The position numbers and the translations under genes are program-made. A stretch of 64,000 nt of DNA from Actinobacillus seminis (lineage in GTDB: Bacteria; Pseudomonadota; Gammaproteobacteria; Enterobacterales; Pasteurellaceae), in NCBI RefSeq assembly GCF_002263215.1, contig NZ_NLFK01000001.1, positions 124,001-188,000 of the forward strand, in the 5' to 3' direction. Below are positions 31,201 to 42,615 of the stretch, in pieces; the stretch's first letter is position 1; each line of letters starts with the position of its first letter. The notes beneath the pieces are model-generated. The model was not told the DNA's origin. It saw only the letters and a list, made by a program, of their open reading frames with translations, and did not search any database.

Positions 31201-31331
31201 AAAATAAGTGAGTATAATGTGTTTTGCATTTTACTCACTTGGTAATACTTGTTACACAATTTCCCCTTGTACAATCCTGCATTTACGACTAGACTACGCC
31301 CTTATATTTTTTATTACGATTTTACGAAGTT

Positions 31332-32423
31332 ATGCATTTATCTAATTTCTATTTTGATTTACCTGATGAGTTAATTGCCCGTTACCCCAAAGTTGAGCGC
31401 ACGTCCAGTCGTTTGTTGCAATTAAACGGGCAAAATGGAGAATTATTTCACCGCACTTTTAGTGATATTGCGGATCTTATCAACGAAGGCGATTTGCTTA
31501 TTTTTAACAATACCCGCGTTATTCCGGCGCGGATTTTTGGGAGCAAGGCTAGCGGTGGGAAAATTGAAGTCTTGATTGAACGCATTTTGACGGAAAACCG
31601 CTTTTTAGCGCACATTCGAGCCTCAAAATCGCCCAAAGAAGGCGCCGAGTTAATCTTGGGCGAAGATAAATTGGGTGAAGGAAAAGGCATTAAAGCGCGC
31701 ATGGTTTCTCGTCACGAGGCATTATTTGAAGTGGAAATCGCGGAAAAAAACACCGCACTTTTAGAAATTTTGCCACAAATTGGTCATATGCCATTGCCGC
31801 CTTATATTGATCGTCCTGACGAAGAAGCGGATAAAGAGCGTTATCAAACGGTTTATAACAAAGTTCCGGGTGCGGTTGCCGCGCCGACAGCGGGCTTACA
31901 TTTTGATCAGCCGTTGTTGGAAAAATTAAAAGCCAAAGGGGTTAGTTTTGCCTTTGTCACCTTGCACGTAGGCGCGGGAACCTTTCAGCCGGTGCGTGTA
32001 GAACGGATTGAAGATCATAAAATGCACGCTGAATATGTGGAAGTACCGCAAGAAGCGGTTGAAGCAATTTTAGCGACGAAAGCCAATGGTAAACGAGTGA
32101 TTGCGGTGGGAACCACGTCGGTGCGTTCCATTGAAAGTGCGGCGCTTTTTGCGGAAGAGAATCAATTAAATACATTAATTGCCCCGTTTTTTTCCGATAC
32201 CTCTATTTTTATTTATCCGGGTAAAAAATTTCGCGTTACCGACGCGCTAATTACCAATTTCCATTTGCCGGAAAGTACGCTGATTATGTTAGTTTCTGCC
32301 TTTGCCGGCTATCAACATACCATGAATGCTTATAAAAGTGCGGTCGAAAATCGCTATCGTTTTTTTAGTTATGGCGATGCGATGTTTATCAGCAAAAATC
32401 CGAATGTGAAAGAATTGGAATAA
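31332..32423 (+). CDS. queA: S-adenosylmethionine:tRNA ribosyltransferase-isomerase
   Basis: Makes epoxyqueuosine from preQ1 in tRNA using the ribosyl part of SAM. The 363-residue protein starts [19 protein letters not shown] and has [23 protein letters not shown] and [11 protein letters not shown], typical QueA signatures. It sits before tgt, which performs the preceding step of queuosine formation, but tgt has its own promoter. Three USS lie in the gene. Confidence 0.97.
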   Translation: MHLSNFYFDLPDELIARYPKVERTSSRLLQLNGQNGELFHRTFSDIADLINEGDLLIFNNTRVIPARIFGSKASGGKIEVLIERILTENRFLAHIRASKSPKEGAELILGEDKLGEGKGIKARMVSRHEALFEVEIAEKNTALLEILPQIGHMPLPPYIDRPDEEADKERYQTVYNKVPGAVAAPTAGLHFDQPLLEKLKAKGVSFAFVTLHVGAGTFQPVRVERIEDHKMHAEYVEVPQEAVEAILATKANGKRVIAVGTTSVRSIESAALFAEENQLNTLIAPFFSDTSIFIYPGKKFRVTDALITNFHLPESTLIMLVSAFAGYQHTMNAYKSAVENRYRFFSYGDAMFISKNPNVKELE

Positions 32424-32428
32424 TTTGC

Positions 32429-33727
<1,299 letters not shown>

Positions 33728-33945
33728 TCGCTATGCGTGCAGTTGCAAGAATTATAGCGCTAGCGCGCCAATATAGATATTGCAATTGAAAAACCGCTTT
33801 TTGAATTAGACAAAACAAACTGTGATGATTTAAAAATAAAGTGCGGTTAAACTTAAAGAAGTTTTCACTTTACCATAATTTTGTGGTATTTTAAGCACCT
33901 TATTTTTTATACTTATTTTTAACTTACTTAAAAGGATAACGCTAT

Positions 33946-34248
33946 ATGGATGCTCCTCAACAAAATAGTCCTATGTCAATGTTGATTATTTTCGTCATTT
34001 TTGGCTTAATTTTCTACTTTATGATTTATCGCCCTCAAGCGAAACGTAATAAAGCGCATAAACAATTAATGTCTGAATTAGCAAAAGGTACCGAAGTGTT
34101 AACTTCCGGCGGTATTATCGGTAAAATCAGCAAAATTGGTAGCGAAAGCGACTATGTTGTACTTGCTTTAAATGATACGACTGAAATTACTATCAAACGT
34201 GATTTTATTGTGGCAGTCTTACCAAAAGGCTCATTAAAATCACTATAA
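33946..34248 (+). CDS. yajC: Sec translocon accessory protein YajC
   Basis: A 100-residue protein with one transmembrane helix ([17 protein letters not shown]) followed by [14 protein letters not shown] and a small soluble domain ([14 protein letters not shown]). It is part of the SecDF-YajC complex. It lies before secD with a 34-bp gap, the usual order tgt-yajC-secD-secF. The 218-bp gap before it carries a USS, and AAAGGATAACG before the ATG. Confidence 0.96.
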   Translation: MDAPQQNSPMSMLIIFVIFGLIFYFMIYRPQAKRNKAHKQLMSELAKGTEVLTSGGIIGKISKIGSESDYVVLALNDTTEITIKRDFIVAVLPKGSLKSL

Positions 34249-34282
34249 TTTTGACTTTATTCCTCAAGGGAACAGGAAATCT

Positions 34283-36133
34283 ATGTTAAATCGTTACCCT
34301 TTATGGAAGAATCTAATGGTGATCTTTGTGGTCGCCATTGGTCTTTTATACTCTCTTCCAAATATTTACGGTGAGGATCCTGCTGTACAAATTTCGGGAA
34401 CTCGCGGACAGGAGGTCAATACCGGTGTATTGGGCAATGTCCAAAAATTACTTGATGAAAATCAATTAGCAACAAAATCCGTGCTATTAGAAAACGGCTC
34501 CATTCTTATTCGCTTCAATAATACCGATACTCAACTGTTAGCCAAAGATAAAATTAGTGAAGCCTTAGGTAATGGTTATTCGGTGGCATTAAACTTAGCG
34601 CCCGCCACGCCAAAATGGTTAAGCGATATTGGCGGTAGCCCGATGAAATGGGGCTTGGACTTACGCGGCGGGGTACGTTTCTTGATGGAAGTGGACATGA
34701 ATGCCACATTACAAAAACGTCAAGAACAACTTATTGATGGCTTAAAGACTGAGCTGCGTAAAGAAAAATACCAATATACATCGATCAAAGTGGGCGAGAA
34801 TTACGCCTCACTGATTACACTCGCGAAAGCCGAACAACTTTCCGCGGCAGAACGTTATTTACGTCAACAACATCCTACACTGGATATTAAAAAAGTCTCT
34901 GACAACACCCTTTCTTTAGGCGTTTCCGAAGCGGCATTAAACGAATCTCGTGATCGTGCCATTGAACAAAACTTGACTATTTTACGTAAACGGGTTGCTG
35001 AATTAGGTGTTTCTGAACCGGTCATCCAACGACAAGGTGCAGAGCGTATTGTAGTGGAGTTGCCGGGAGTTCAGGATACCGCACGAGCAAAAGAAATTTT
35101 AGGCGCCACTGCAACCTTAGAATTCCGTTTGGTTAACCAAAATGCCAATTTAGATGCGGCAGCGCGCGGAATGGTTCCGTCGGATTCCGAAGTAAAATAC
35201 GATCGTAACGGAAATCCAGTGGTGCTATATAAACGCACTATTCTTGGCGGTGATCATATTACCAATTCGACTTCCGGTGTCGATCAAAATACCGCTATGC
35301 CGCAAGTTAGCGTAACCTTAGATTCTGAAGGTGGTGAAATTATGTCACAAACCACAAAAATGAATTTGGGTAAACCAATGGCGACCTTGTATGTAGAATA
35401 TAAAGATGGTGGCAAAAAAGATGAAAACGGTAAAATGATTTTGGAAAAACATGAAGAAATCATTAACGTTGCCACTATCCAAGGTCGTTTCGGTAGTCAA
35501 TTCCAAATTACCGGTATTGATAGCCCGGCGGAAGCACAAAATCTTTCCATGTTATTACGTTCGGGTGCCTTAACTGCGCCAATTCAAATCGTTGAAGAAC
35601 GCACTATCGGTCCGTCACTGGGCGCCCAAAACGTAGAGCAAGGCTTGCAATCCGGACTTTGGGGCTTGGGTATTGTAATCGTATTTATGTTGATCTATTA
35701 CAAATTATTCGGGCTATTCGCCAATATTGCATTAATGGCAAATATGATCTTATTGGTCGGATTAATGTCACTATTACCGGGTGCAACATTAACCATGCCG
35801 GGAATTGCAGGGATTATTCTTTCCGTAGGGATGTCGGTTGATGCTAACGTATTGATCTTTGAGCGGATAAAAGAAGAAATTCGTAACGGTCGTTCTGTAC
35901 AGCAGGCGATTAATGAAGGTTATAACGGAGCGTTTACTAGTATTTTTGATGCCAACTTGACAACGATTTTGACCGCCGTGGTGTTATATGCGGTTGGTAC
36001 CGGTCCGGTCAAAGGCTTCGCGATCACGCTATCGTTAGGGGTTGCCATTTCCATGTTCACAGCAATCACCGGTACACGTATGCTGGTCAACTGGATTTAC
36101 GGTGGTAAGCGTGTTGAAAAATTATCCATTTAG
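34283..36133 (+). CDS. secD: Protein translocase subunit SecD
   Basis: Proton-driven export motor subunit, 616 residues. It has an N-terminal transmembrane helix and a large periplasmic domain (P1 region with [17 protein letters not shown]). The C-terminal RND-like bundle includes [45 protein letters not shown] (conserved Asp) and [27 protein letters not shown]. It is cotranscribed with secF, 15 bp downstream. Confidence 0.98.
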   Translation: MLNRYPLWKNLMVIFVVAIGLLYSLPNIYGEDPAVQISGTRGQEVNTGVLGNVQKLLDENQLATKSVLLENGSILIRFNNTDTQLLAKDKISEALGNGYSVALNLAPATPKWLSDIGGSPMKWGLDLRGGVRFLMEVDMNATLQKRQEQLIDGLKTELRKEKYQYTSIKVGENYASLITLAKAEQLSAAERYLRQQHPTLDIKKVSDNTLSLGVSEAALNESRDRAIEQNLTILRKRVAELGVSEPVIQRQGAERIVVELPGVQDTARAKEILGATATLEFRLVNQNANLDAAARGMVPSDSEVKYDRNGNPVVLYKRTILGGDHITNSTSGVDQNTAMPQVSVTLDSEGGEIMSQTTKMNLGKPMATLYVEYKDGGKKDENGKMILEKHEEIINVATIQGRFGSQFQITGIDSPAEAQNLSMLLRSGALTAPIQIVEERTIGPSLGAQNVEQGLQSGLWGLGIVIVFMLIYYKLFGLFANIALMANMILLVGLMSLLPGATLTMPGIAGIILSVGMSVDANVLIFERIKEEIRNGRSVQQAINEGYNGAFTSIFDANLTTILTAVVLYAVGTGPVKGFAITLSLGVAISMFTAITGTRMLVNWIYGGKRVEKLSI

Positions 36134-36148
36134 CCTGAGGTCAATATT

Positions 36149-37117
36149 GTGAGTGCATTAAATACAAACAAAAAAGTTCACGAGTTCCAAGGCGTTAAAT
36201 TACCGTTTAAACTCATTGAATTTATGAAGTTCCGCAAATGGGGTTATTTGTTTTCCGTCATTGTGATTGCGGCGTGCTTCTTTTTTATCTTTACCAAAGG
36301 CTTTAACTGGGGGTTGGATTTTACCGGCGGTACCATTATTGATACCCATTTCTCCCAACCGGCAGATTTGGATAAAGTCCGTTCAACCCTAAAAGAAAAC
36401 GGGATTGAAAGTGCCTTAGTACAAACCACTGGCGGCGTACGTGATGTGATGATTCGTGTGCCGGCGACTGCCAGTGATGCGCAAATTGGTAACTATATTC
36501 AAACCATGCTTAGCAAATTGGATAATGATATTCAAATTCGTAGCGTGGAATTCGTGGGGCCAAATGTTGGTGAAGAATTAACGCAAGGCGCAATTTATGC
36601 CACTTTAGCCACGTTATTGATGCTATTGGTGTATGTTGGATTTCGTTTTGAATGGCGTTTGGGTACCGGCGGTATTTTAGCGCTTGCCCACGATGTGATC
36701 GTTACCTTAGGGGTTTTCTCCTATATGCAAATCGAAATGGATTTAACCTTTGTAGCAGCGATTTTATCCGTGGTCGGTTATTCTTTAAACGACAGTATCG
36801 TAGTATTTGACCGTGTGCGTGAAAATTTCCGCAAGATCCGTCGTATTGGTACTATGGATGTCATTGATATTTCGTTGACGAAAACTTTATCGAGAACATT
36901 AATGACCTCAGTCACCACTTTATTCGTGGTTATTGCGTTATACTTCTTCGGCGGTCCAAGTATTCACAGTTTTTCACTTGCCCTATTGATCGGAATTGGA
37001 TTTGGGACATACTCCTCCATTTTCATTGCTATCGCCTTGGCATTTGATCTTGGCTTAAAACGTGAACACATGATCATCCAAAAAGTTAACAAAGATGAGA
37101 TTGAAGAAATGCCTTAA
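36149..37117 (+). CDS. secF: Protein translocase subunit SecF
   Basis: Partner of SecD, 322 residues, starting at GTG 36149 after CCTGAGG. It contains GLDFTGGTIIDTHF in the periplasmic part and VVGYSLNDSIVVFDRVREN in the membrane bundle. Six transmembrane helices are expected. A terminator follows. Confidence 0.97.
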   Translation: MSALNTNKKVHEFQGVKLPFKLIEFMKFRKWGYLFSVIVIAACFFFIFTKGFNWGLDFTGGTIIDTHFSQPADLDKVRSTLKENGIESALVQTTGGVRDVMIRVPATASDAQIGNYIQTMLSKLDNDIQIRSVEFVGPNVGEELTQGAIYATLATLLMLLVYVGFRFEWRLGTGGILALAHDVIVTLGVFSYMQIEMDLTFVAAILSVVGYSLNDSIVVFDRVRENFRKIRRIGTMDVIDISLTKTLSRTLMTSVTTLFVVIALYFFGGPSIHSFSLALLIGIGFGTYSSIFIAIALAFDLGLKREHMIIQKVNKDEIEEMP

Positions 37118-37170
37118 AAATTGACCTCCCTTTTCGCCCAAAGATGGTCTAAATTAACAAATTAAATAAA

Positions 37171-37195
37171 AAAACCGAGCTATTCGGTTTTTATT
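37171..37195 (+). terminator. secDF terminator
   Basis: AAAACCGA pairs with TCGGTTTT around a 5-nt loop and is followed by further T. Confidence 0.85.
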
Positions 37196-37220
37196 TTATT
37201 GCGATTACCTTAAAAGGAAC

Positions 37221-39365
37221 ATGATGAATATTAAGCTACTGCTTCTCGGGATGACACTCTCCCTCCCTTATGCGCTTTATGCAGCGGATGTAACCAAGGC
37301 AACATCTCCCGCTTCTCCTATGACGCAAACCATGCATAATGAAGCAGAAATACTGATCAAAACGCAACAAGCAGAAATTATCCGTTTGCAGGAACAATTA
37401 AAACAGACACAAACCTTAATGCAACAGCGCAAAATCTACAGCAAAATCCAGCAACTGTTGCAACGCTCATCCAGTGAAGTGATTTTATCGGTTAGCGCAG
37501 AACTGCTCAAATCCTTACAAGGTTATCCCTTATTACCTTATGCCGAATATCAATGGCTAAGTGCTAATAAAACGCAACTGGATTTCGCCTCTATTCAGGC
37601 CTTTCAAAGACGCTACCCTGATTTTCCTAACAGCAATGAATTAAAAAAAATCTGGTTACAACAACAAATAGAACAACAACATTGGCAAGCAATTGTGGAG
37701 CATGCGGCGCAATTACCAATGGATATCGCCTCCCGTTGTAGCCTTTGGTTAGCACAACAAGAAAACTCCAAAACAACACTAAATTTGACCGCACTTTCCA
37801 CTCCTAAATCAGCGCAAAAAGAAGTCATGTTCAGCGCGGACATAACAAAACTTTGGCTCACCGGCGACAGCTTGCCGAGACAATGTGATCCACTCCTTGA
37901 GGAATGGCGTTTGAACGGCGGATTAACGCCACGGTTAATGCAACAACGCGCGTTGTTAGCGTTTGCCAAAAATAACCGAGGGCTGCTAACTTATTTGGAA
38001 AAACAAGAAACGAATGCAGAAAATAAAAAATGGTTGAGCGATCTAAATCAATTATTGCAAGCACCGAAAAACTTGCAAAATGCACAAAATCAATTCAGCA
38101 TTATGCAATTAAACTCGGAAAATCCGCAGCATCAACAAATTTTACAACATATTTTTCCGGCATTTGTGAAAACCCTGAAAGAAAGCGACATCAAAACGGA
38201 CGCGCCTTTTGCGGAATTTGCCGATTGGGCATTGCGCTTTTCCCTTACCCCAAGCCAAGTTGCGCAATGGAAACAAGCGATGGTCAGCCAATTTTTTGAC
38301 AGCAAAAATCCGCAATTACAACAATGGCGTGATCAAAGCCTGCTTGAATTGAAAAGCGACAGCTTATCAGAACGCCGAATTCGCACCGCTATTCGAAAAA
38401 AACAAAATCTTGCACCATGGCTAAATTTACTTTCTACCGAGGCAAAAAATAAAGAGGAATGGCGTTATTGGCAAGCGAAAGTATGGCAACAACAAGGGAA
38501 AACCGCCAAAGCAAAACAGCAATGGCAAGCCATGCAAAATGCTCCTCGCGGATTTTATCCAATGCTTGCAGCGCAAGAACTCGGCATTGTGTATCAACCA
38601 AAAATGTTAAATTTTAACGCGACAGCGGAGCAACAAACCTTATTGCAAAAATCAGCGCCAACCTTGGCAAAAATTGCCGAATTGCGTTATCACCATGATC
38701 AACTGAATACCAATCGAGAATGGCGCAATTTATTAAACTCCGTCAACAATGAACAAAAATTGGTTTTCGCACAATATGCCGCCGAACAGCAATGGTATGA
38801 TTTACAAGTAGAAGCAACTATTCAAGCTAAAGCTTGGGATTATCTGGCATTACGCTTACCAAACGCCTATCAAACTTGGTTTGATTTATGGCTAAACAAG
38901 CGAAATATTGACCGCACTTTTGCCATGGCGATTGCTCGTCAAGAAAGCGCTTGGCGTGCAGAGGTATCCTCCTCCGCCGATGCGCGCGGATTGATGCAAT
39001 TGCTGCCGGCGACTGCTAAGCTGACTGCACAAAAATTTCGTCTGCCTTATAATAATGAAAAGCAACTGTTTGATCCGATTGATAATATTATGCTAGGTAC
39101 CACGCACTTACAGGAATTATATGACAAATACGGTAACAACCGTATTTTAATCGCCGCCGCCTACAATGCGGGTGCGCGCCGCGTGGATAGCTGGTTGGGA
39201 AAATCCCAAGGTCGCTTATCTATGGCGGAATTTATCGCCTCAATTCCTTTTTATGAAACACGCGGTTACGTGCAAAATGTGTTGGCTTATGCCTATTATT
39301 ATCAAATTTTGCAACACAAACCCTTGCAAAAATTTACCCAAGAGGAAAATAATAGATTATACTAG
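37221..39365 (+). CDS. slt: Soluble lytic murein transglycosylase
   Basis: Cuts peptidoglycan between MurNAc and GlcNAc with 1,6-anhydro product formation. The 714-residue protein has a signal peptide (MMNIKLLLLGMTLSLPYALYA), a Gln-rich helical region, a long superhelical U/L domain, and the C-terminal catalytic domain with IARQESAWRAEVSSSADARGLMQLLPATA, where the Glu after RQ is catalytic, and AAYNAGARRVDSW. It is longer than E. coli Slt70 (645). Start codons are ATG 37221 or 37224. The stop codon lies in the trpR operator. Confidence 0.95.
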   Translation: MMNIKLLLLGMTLSLPYALYAADVTKATSPASPMTQTMHNEAEILIKTQQAEIIRLQEQLKQTQTLMQQRKIYSKIQQLLQRSSSEVILSVSAELLKSLQGYPLLPYAEYQWLSANKTQLDFASIQAFQRRYPDFPNSNELKKIWLQQQIEQQHWQAIVEHAAQLPMDIASRCSLWLAQQENSKTTLNLTALSTPKSAQKEVMFSADITKLWLTGDSLPRQCDPLLEEWRLNGGLTPRLMQQRALLAFAKNNRGLLTYLEKQETNAENKKWLSDLNQLLQAPKNLQNAQNQFSIMQLNSENPQHQQILQHIFPAFVKTLKESDIKTDAPFAEFADWALRFSLTPSQVAQWKQAMVSQFFDSKNPQLQQWRDQSLLELKSDSLSERRIRTAIRKKQNLAPWLNLLSTEAKNKEEWRYWQAKVWQQQGKTAKAKQQWQAMQNAPRGFYPMLAAQELGIVYQPKMLNFNATAEQQTLLQKSAPTLAKIAELRYHHDQLNTNREWRNLLNSVNNEQKLVFAQYAAEQQWYDLQVEATIQAKAWDYLALRLPNAYQTWFDLWLNKRNIDRTFAMAIARQESAWRAEVSSSADARGLMQLLPATAKLTAQKFRLPYNNEKQLFDPIDNIMLGTTHLQELYDKYGNNRILIAAAYNAGARRVDSWLGKSQGRLSMAEFIASIPFYETRGYVQNVLAYAYYYQILQHKPLQKFTQEENNRLY

Positions 39366-39375
39366 TTTAGTAGTA
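39360..39375 (+). promoter_or_regulatory. TrpR operator before trpR
   Basis: TACTAGTTTAGTAGTA closely follows the palindromic TrpR consensus (core CTAGTTAACTAG; 14 of 18 over the full site). It overlaps the slt stop codon and lies 25 bp before trpR, which suggests autoregulation. Confidence 0.75.
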
Positions 39376-39399
39376 TTTTAGTTTAATAATGAGGTAAAT

Positions 39400-39708
39400 A
39401 TGTATATTAGTCGCAATATGGATCAATGGAATGCATTTATTTCAATGTTACGCACTGCATTTGAGCAGGGAAAAGAGCAAGAATTGCTTACATTATTATT
39501 AACGGCGGATGAACGTGATGCAGTTGGGTTGCGCTTGCAAATTGTGGCGCAACTATTGGATAAAAACCTCCCGCAACGGGAAATTCAACAAAATTTAAAT
39601 ACCAGTGCAGCAACCATCACCAGAGGCTCCAATATGATCAAAACTATGCCGCCGGAATTTATGAGCTGGATTAAAGAGCAACTCAATGAGCAAAGCAAAA
39701 ATCAGTAA
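39400..39708 (+). CDS. trpR: Trp operon repressor
   Basis: A 102-residue all-helical repressor. [23 protein letters not shown] is the DNA-reading helix-turn-helix, and [21 protein letters not shown] the core helices of the dimer. The ATG follows GAGGTAAAT. It sits between slt and mtgA, overlapping mtgA by 23 nt, as in Haemophilus. The operator just upstream suggests it represses itself and mtgA with it. Confidence 0.96.
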   Translation: MYISRNMDQWNAFISMLRTAFEQGKEQELLTLLLTADERDAVGLRLQIVAQLLDKNLPQREIQQNLNTSAATITRGSNMIKTMPPEFMSWIKEQLNEQSKNQ

Positions 39709-40402
39709 AATCGTTTCGTTGATCAAAAAACGCGGTTGGGTTTGGCTGGAACGGATTATTTTATTTTTTATCGCCTCTACTCTTTTTTTTCGCTTTGTTC
39801 CGCTACCCTTTTCTACTTACATGATGCAACAAAAAATTGGACATCTGCTACAAGGCAATTTTACCTATGATATTAATTATCAATGGGTTAGCTTGGACAA
39901 TATCGCTTGGACAATACAACTTGCCGTCATTGCCGCCGAAGATCAACATTTTCCAAGCCATTACGGGTTTGATTGGGATGCCATTAAAAGCGCCTTAAAA
40001 TACAATCAAAAAAGCAAAAAGATACGCGGCGGTTCGACTATTTCCCAGCAAACCGCTAAAAATCTGTATTTATGGCATGGACAAAGTTGGCTACGCAAAG
40101 GATTGGAGGTACCAATGACCTTAAATTTGGAATTGTTATGGTCGAAAAAACGCATTTTAGAGGTATATTTAAATATCGCTGAATTTGGCAATGGAATTTT
40201 CGGCGTAGAAGCTGCCAGCCGGCAATTTTTCAAAAAATCGGCAAAAAACCTCTCGCGAGAAGAAGCGGCGCTATTAGCGGCAGTTTTACCTAACCCGCTG
40301 ATTTTTAAAGCGAATAAACCTAGTGCTTATGTTAAGAAAAAACAGCGTTGGATTTTGCGCCAAATGAATTCATTAGGCAAAAATTATTTGCAACAATTAT
40401 GA
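39686..40402 (+). CDS. mtgA: Monofunctional biosynthetic peptidoglycan transglycosylase
   Basis: Polymerises lipid II into glycan strands. The 238-residue GT51 protein has an N-terminal membrane anchor ([15 protein letters not shown]), [14 protein letters not shown] with the catalytic Glu, [17 protein letters not shown], and [20 protein letters not shown]. Its start lies inside the 3' end of trpR in another frame, preceded by a GAGCAACTCAATGAG region. Translational coupling with trpR is likely. Confidence 0.95.
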   Translation: MSKAKISKIVSLIKKRGWVWLERIILFFIASTLFFRFVPLPFSTYMMQQKIGHLLQGNFTYDINYQWVSLDNIAWTIQLAVIAAEDQHFPSHYGFDWDAIKSALKYNQKSKKIRGGSTISQQTAKNLYLWHGQSWLRKGLEVPMTLNLELLWSKKRILEVYLNIAEFGNGIFGVEAASRQFFKKSAKNLSREEAALLAAVLPNPLIFKANKPSAYVKKKQRWILRQMNSLGKNYLQQL

Positions 40403-40412
40403 GGAGGATAAT

Positions 40413-41162
40413 ATGAATATTTTAGTGACCGGTGCATCTTCCGGTTTTGGCAAAGCAACTTGCATTGCCTTGGTTAAGGTGGGATATCGCGTAATCGGCG
40501 TCGCTCGTCGTGCAGATAAATTGACGCAATTGCAACAACAATTAGGCGAAAACTTTTATCCCTTAGTCATGGATATTTCCGTGCCAAACCAAATTGATCA
40601 AGCGCTTTCTCAATTACCGGAAAATTGGCAACAAATTGATTTATTGGTAAATAATGCCGGATTGGCACTTGGCTTAGAACCGGCACACAAAGCGAAATTT
40701 GCCGATTGGAAAACCATGATCGACGCCAATATTATTGGGCTGACGTATTTGACGCACAAACTGCTGCCGGCAATGGTGGAGCGTAATCAAGGGCATATTA
40801 TCAATCTCGGTTCTATCGCTGGAACCTATCCTTATCCGGGCGGTAATGTTTATGGCGCTACTAAAGCCTACGTGGAGCAATTCAGCCTAAATTTACGCGC
40901 CGATTTAGCCGGCACGAAAGTGCGCGTCACCAATATCGAACCCGGATTATGTGGAGGTACGGAATTTTCCAACGTGCGTTTCAAAGGTGATGACCAAAAA
41001 GCGGCAACAGTGTATCAAGGCGTGGAATACATTCAGCCGGAAGATATTGCCAATACCATTTTATGGATTTATCAACAACCGGCGCACGTCAATATCAACC
41101 GTATTGAAATCATGCCGGTCGCGCAAAATTTCTCTCCGTTACAAGTAACACGTGAGAAATAA
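40413..41162 (+). CDS. ydfG: 3-hydroxy acid / malonic semialdehyde dehydrogenase (YdfG-type SDR)
   Basis: A 249-residue classical short-chain dehydrogenase. NADP-binding TGASSGFGKATC is at residues 6-17, NNAG and the Ser of INLGSIAGTYPYPGGNVYGATK precede the YxxxK catalytic pair. E. coli YdfG oxidises L-allo-threonine and serine and reduces malonic semialdehyde; close wording (IEPGLCGGTEFSNVRFKGD) supports the same family. It follows mtgA by 10 bp with GAGGAGGATAAT as ribosome site, so it belongs to the trpR-mtgA transcript. Confidence 0.92.
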   Translation: MNILVTGASSGFGKATCIALVKVGYRVIGVARRADKLTQLQQQLGENFYPLVMDISVPNQIDQALSQLPENWQQIDLLVNNAGLALGLEPAHKAKFADWKTMIDANIIGLTYLTHKLLPAMVERNQGHIINLGSIAGTYPYPGGNVYGATKAYVEQFSLNLRADLAGTKVRVTNIEPGLCGGTEFSNVRFKGDDQKAATVYQGVEYIQPEDIANTILWIYQQPAHVNINRIEIMPVAQNFSPLQVTREK

Positions 41163-41180
41163 AACTTGCAAAAAATTAAT

Positions 41181-41221
41181 CGCACTTTGATTGCCAATTT
41201 GCTCAAAGTGCGGTCATTTTT
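41181..41221. terminator. Inverted USS pair, terminator between ydfG and mtnN
   Basis: CGCACTTTGA and TCAAAGTGCG pair, followed by CATTTTTAT on the plus strand and preceded by an A run for the opposite strand. Confidence 0.78.
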
Positions 41222-41243
41222 ATTGGATTTTATTCCCCAAAGA

Positions 41244-41936
41244 TCAATCTAATAGCGCTAATAACGCCAAAATCATTTCCGAGGATTTTTTCGCCGCTAA
41301 CGGTAAAAATTCTTCAAACGACATGGTTGCCGCCCCATCACCCGCATCAGAAATAGCGCGCACTACCACAAAAGGCACGGCAAAGCTGTGGCACACTTGC
41401 GCAATTGCCGTCGCTTCCATTTCAACCGCGATCACTTGCGGAAAATCTTGTTTAATCTGTACCAATTTATCTGCACTATTGATAAAACTATCGCCGGAAC
41501 AAATCAAACCGAATTTTATCGATTGCCCTTGCTCCGCTGCCGCTTTAGCGACAAGCGCGGTCAATTTTTCATCAGAAATAAATGCTGGCGGACAAGCCGG
41601 TAACTGTCCTTTTTCATAACCAAATGCGGTGACATCTGCGTCATGGTAACGTGTTTCAGTAGAAATCACCACATCTCCCACGGACAACCCCTCTGCCACG
41701 CCACCGGCTGATCCCGTATTGATCACCACATCCGGCTTCGTCATCTGCAACAAGGCGGTCGTTCCAATTGCCGCCGCCACTTTTCCAATACCGGATTGCA
41801 CTAACGCCACGGATTTTCCCGCAATTTTGCCTTCATAAAGAGTAAAATTAGCTAATTTTACTTCTGTTTTGTCTGTCATCAATTGCGACAACATTTCCAC
41901 TTCTTGTGCCATCGCACCGACAATACCAATTTTCAT
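41244..41936 (-). CDS. mtnN: 5'-methylthioadenosine/S-adenosylhomocysteine nucleosidase
   Basis: Cleaves MTA and SAH, feeding methionine salvage and the AI-2 pathway. The 230-residue protein begins [16 protein letters not shown] and contains the family motif NTGSAGG and [14 protein letters not shown] with the substrate-binding Glu; [10 protein letters not shown] carries the catalytic Asp. Its ATG abuts the stop of the upstream DsbA-like gene, so both are in the recJ-linked minus-strand operon. Confidence 0.97.
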   Translation of the reverse strand: MKIGIVGAMAQEVEMLSQLMTDKTEVKLANFTLYEGKIAGKSVALVQSGIGKVAAAIGTTALLQMTKPDVVINTGSAGGVAEGLSVGDVVISTETRYHDADVTAFGYEKGQLPACPPAFISDEKLTALVAKAAAEQGQSIKFGLICSGDSFINSADKLVQIKQDFPQVIAVEMEATAIAQVCHSFAVPFVVVRAISDAGDGAATMSFEEFLPLAAKKSSEMILALLALLD

Positions 41937-42612
41937 TATTTTTTCTCTTGTTGTAGTTTATTTAATAAAAAATCCAGCACCGCAAAGCTGTAATCATCGC
42001 TGTATAATGTACTCGCGGTCAGCACATAGCGCCCGTCAATAATCACATAAGGAAAGGTAAAAACGCCATATTCTTCGGTTAATTCAATTGCATAGTTAAC
42101 TTGATTTTTCACGCTATCCGAATGAAATAATTGAATAAATTGCTCCACATTTAAATGCTGTTCGCTCACCCATTGCGTCAATTGATTAAAATCCATTAAT
42201 TTTATATAACGCTGTTTTTCCGAAGTTTCAAATAACAAAGCTTCAGAGGCATTCTCGGCTTGCATAGCATTAAAGGTAAAAAATATTGTTGCGCTCAACG
42301 ATGTTTTTTTGTTGCCACCGGGATTTCGTTTAATACCACTTTATCTGCATTAATTTGGCTGTATAGTGTTAAGATATCCAGTGCGGTTGAACACACGCGA
42401 CAATCATAATCAAAGAAAAATTGAATAAGAATTTTCTTATCTGAACGATAAGGAATATGTTGCTGCTCCGAATAGGAAAAATAGTCTTTTCCATCCTCAA
42501 AACCGCCAATTTTTGCCGGTAATTGCGCGGAATTTGCAGTGCTGCCGGAAGTTTCCGCCAACGCCAACGACGAAAAAACCAACATGCCTAGTAAAAAGCA
42601 ACGTTTCCACAT
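41936..42612 (-). CDS. DsbA-like periplasmic thioredoxin-fold protein, apparent frameshift
   Basis: Two frames join into a 225-residue exported protein. The first has a signal peptide ([19 protein letters not shown]) and [16 protein letters not shown], a CxxC redox site (CRVC) in the DsbA position. It stops just after VATKK at a seven-A run. One extra A continues into [15 protein letters not shown] and the second frame, with [16 protein letters not shown], containing the cis-Pro region (TFPYV) of the fold. The substrate is unknown. It lies directly below recJ with a 3-bp gap. The break is probably a homopolymer call error. Confidence 0.75.
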
Positions 42613-42615
42613 ATT

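Noticed and set aside
33728-33945. Short ORF (MRAVARIIALARQ...) after tgt
   Set aside because: Seventeen codons, no ribosome site and no recognisable match; the gap otherwise holds a USS and the yajC ribosome site.
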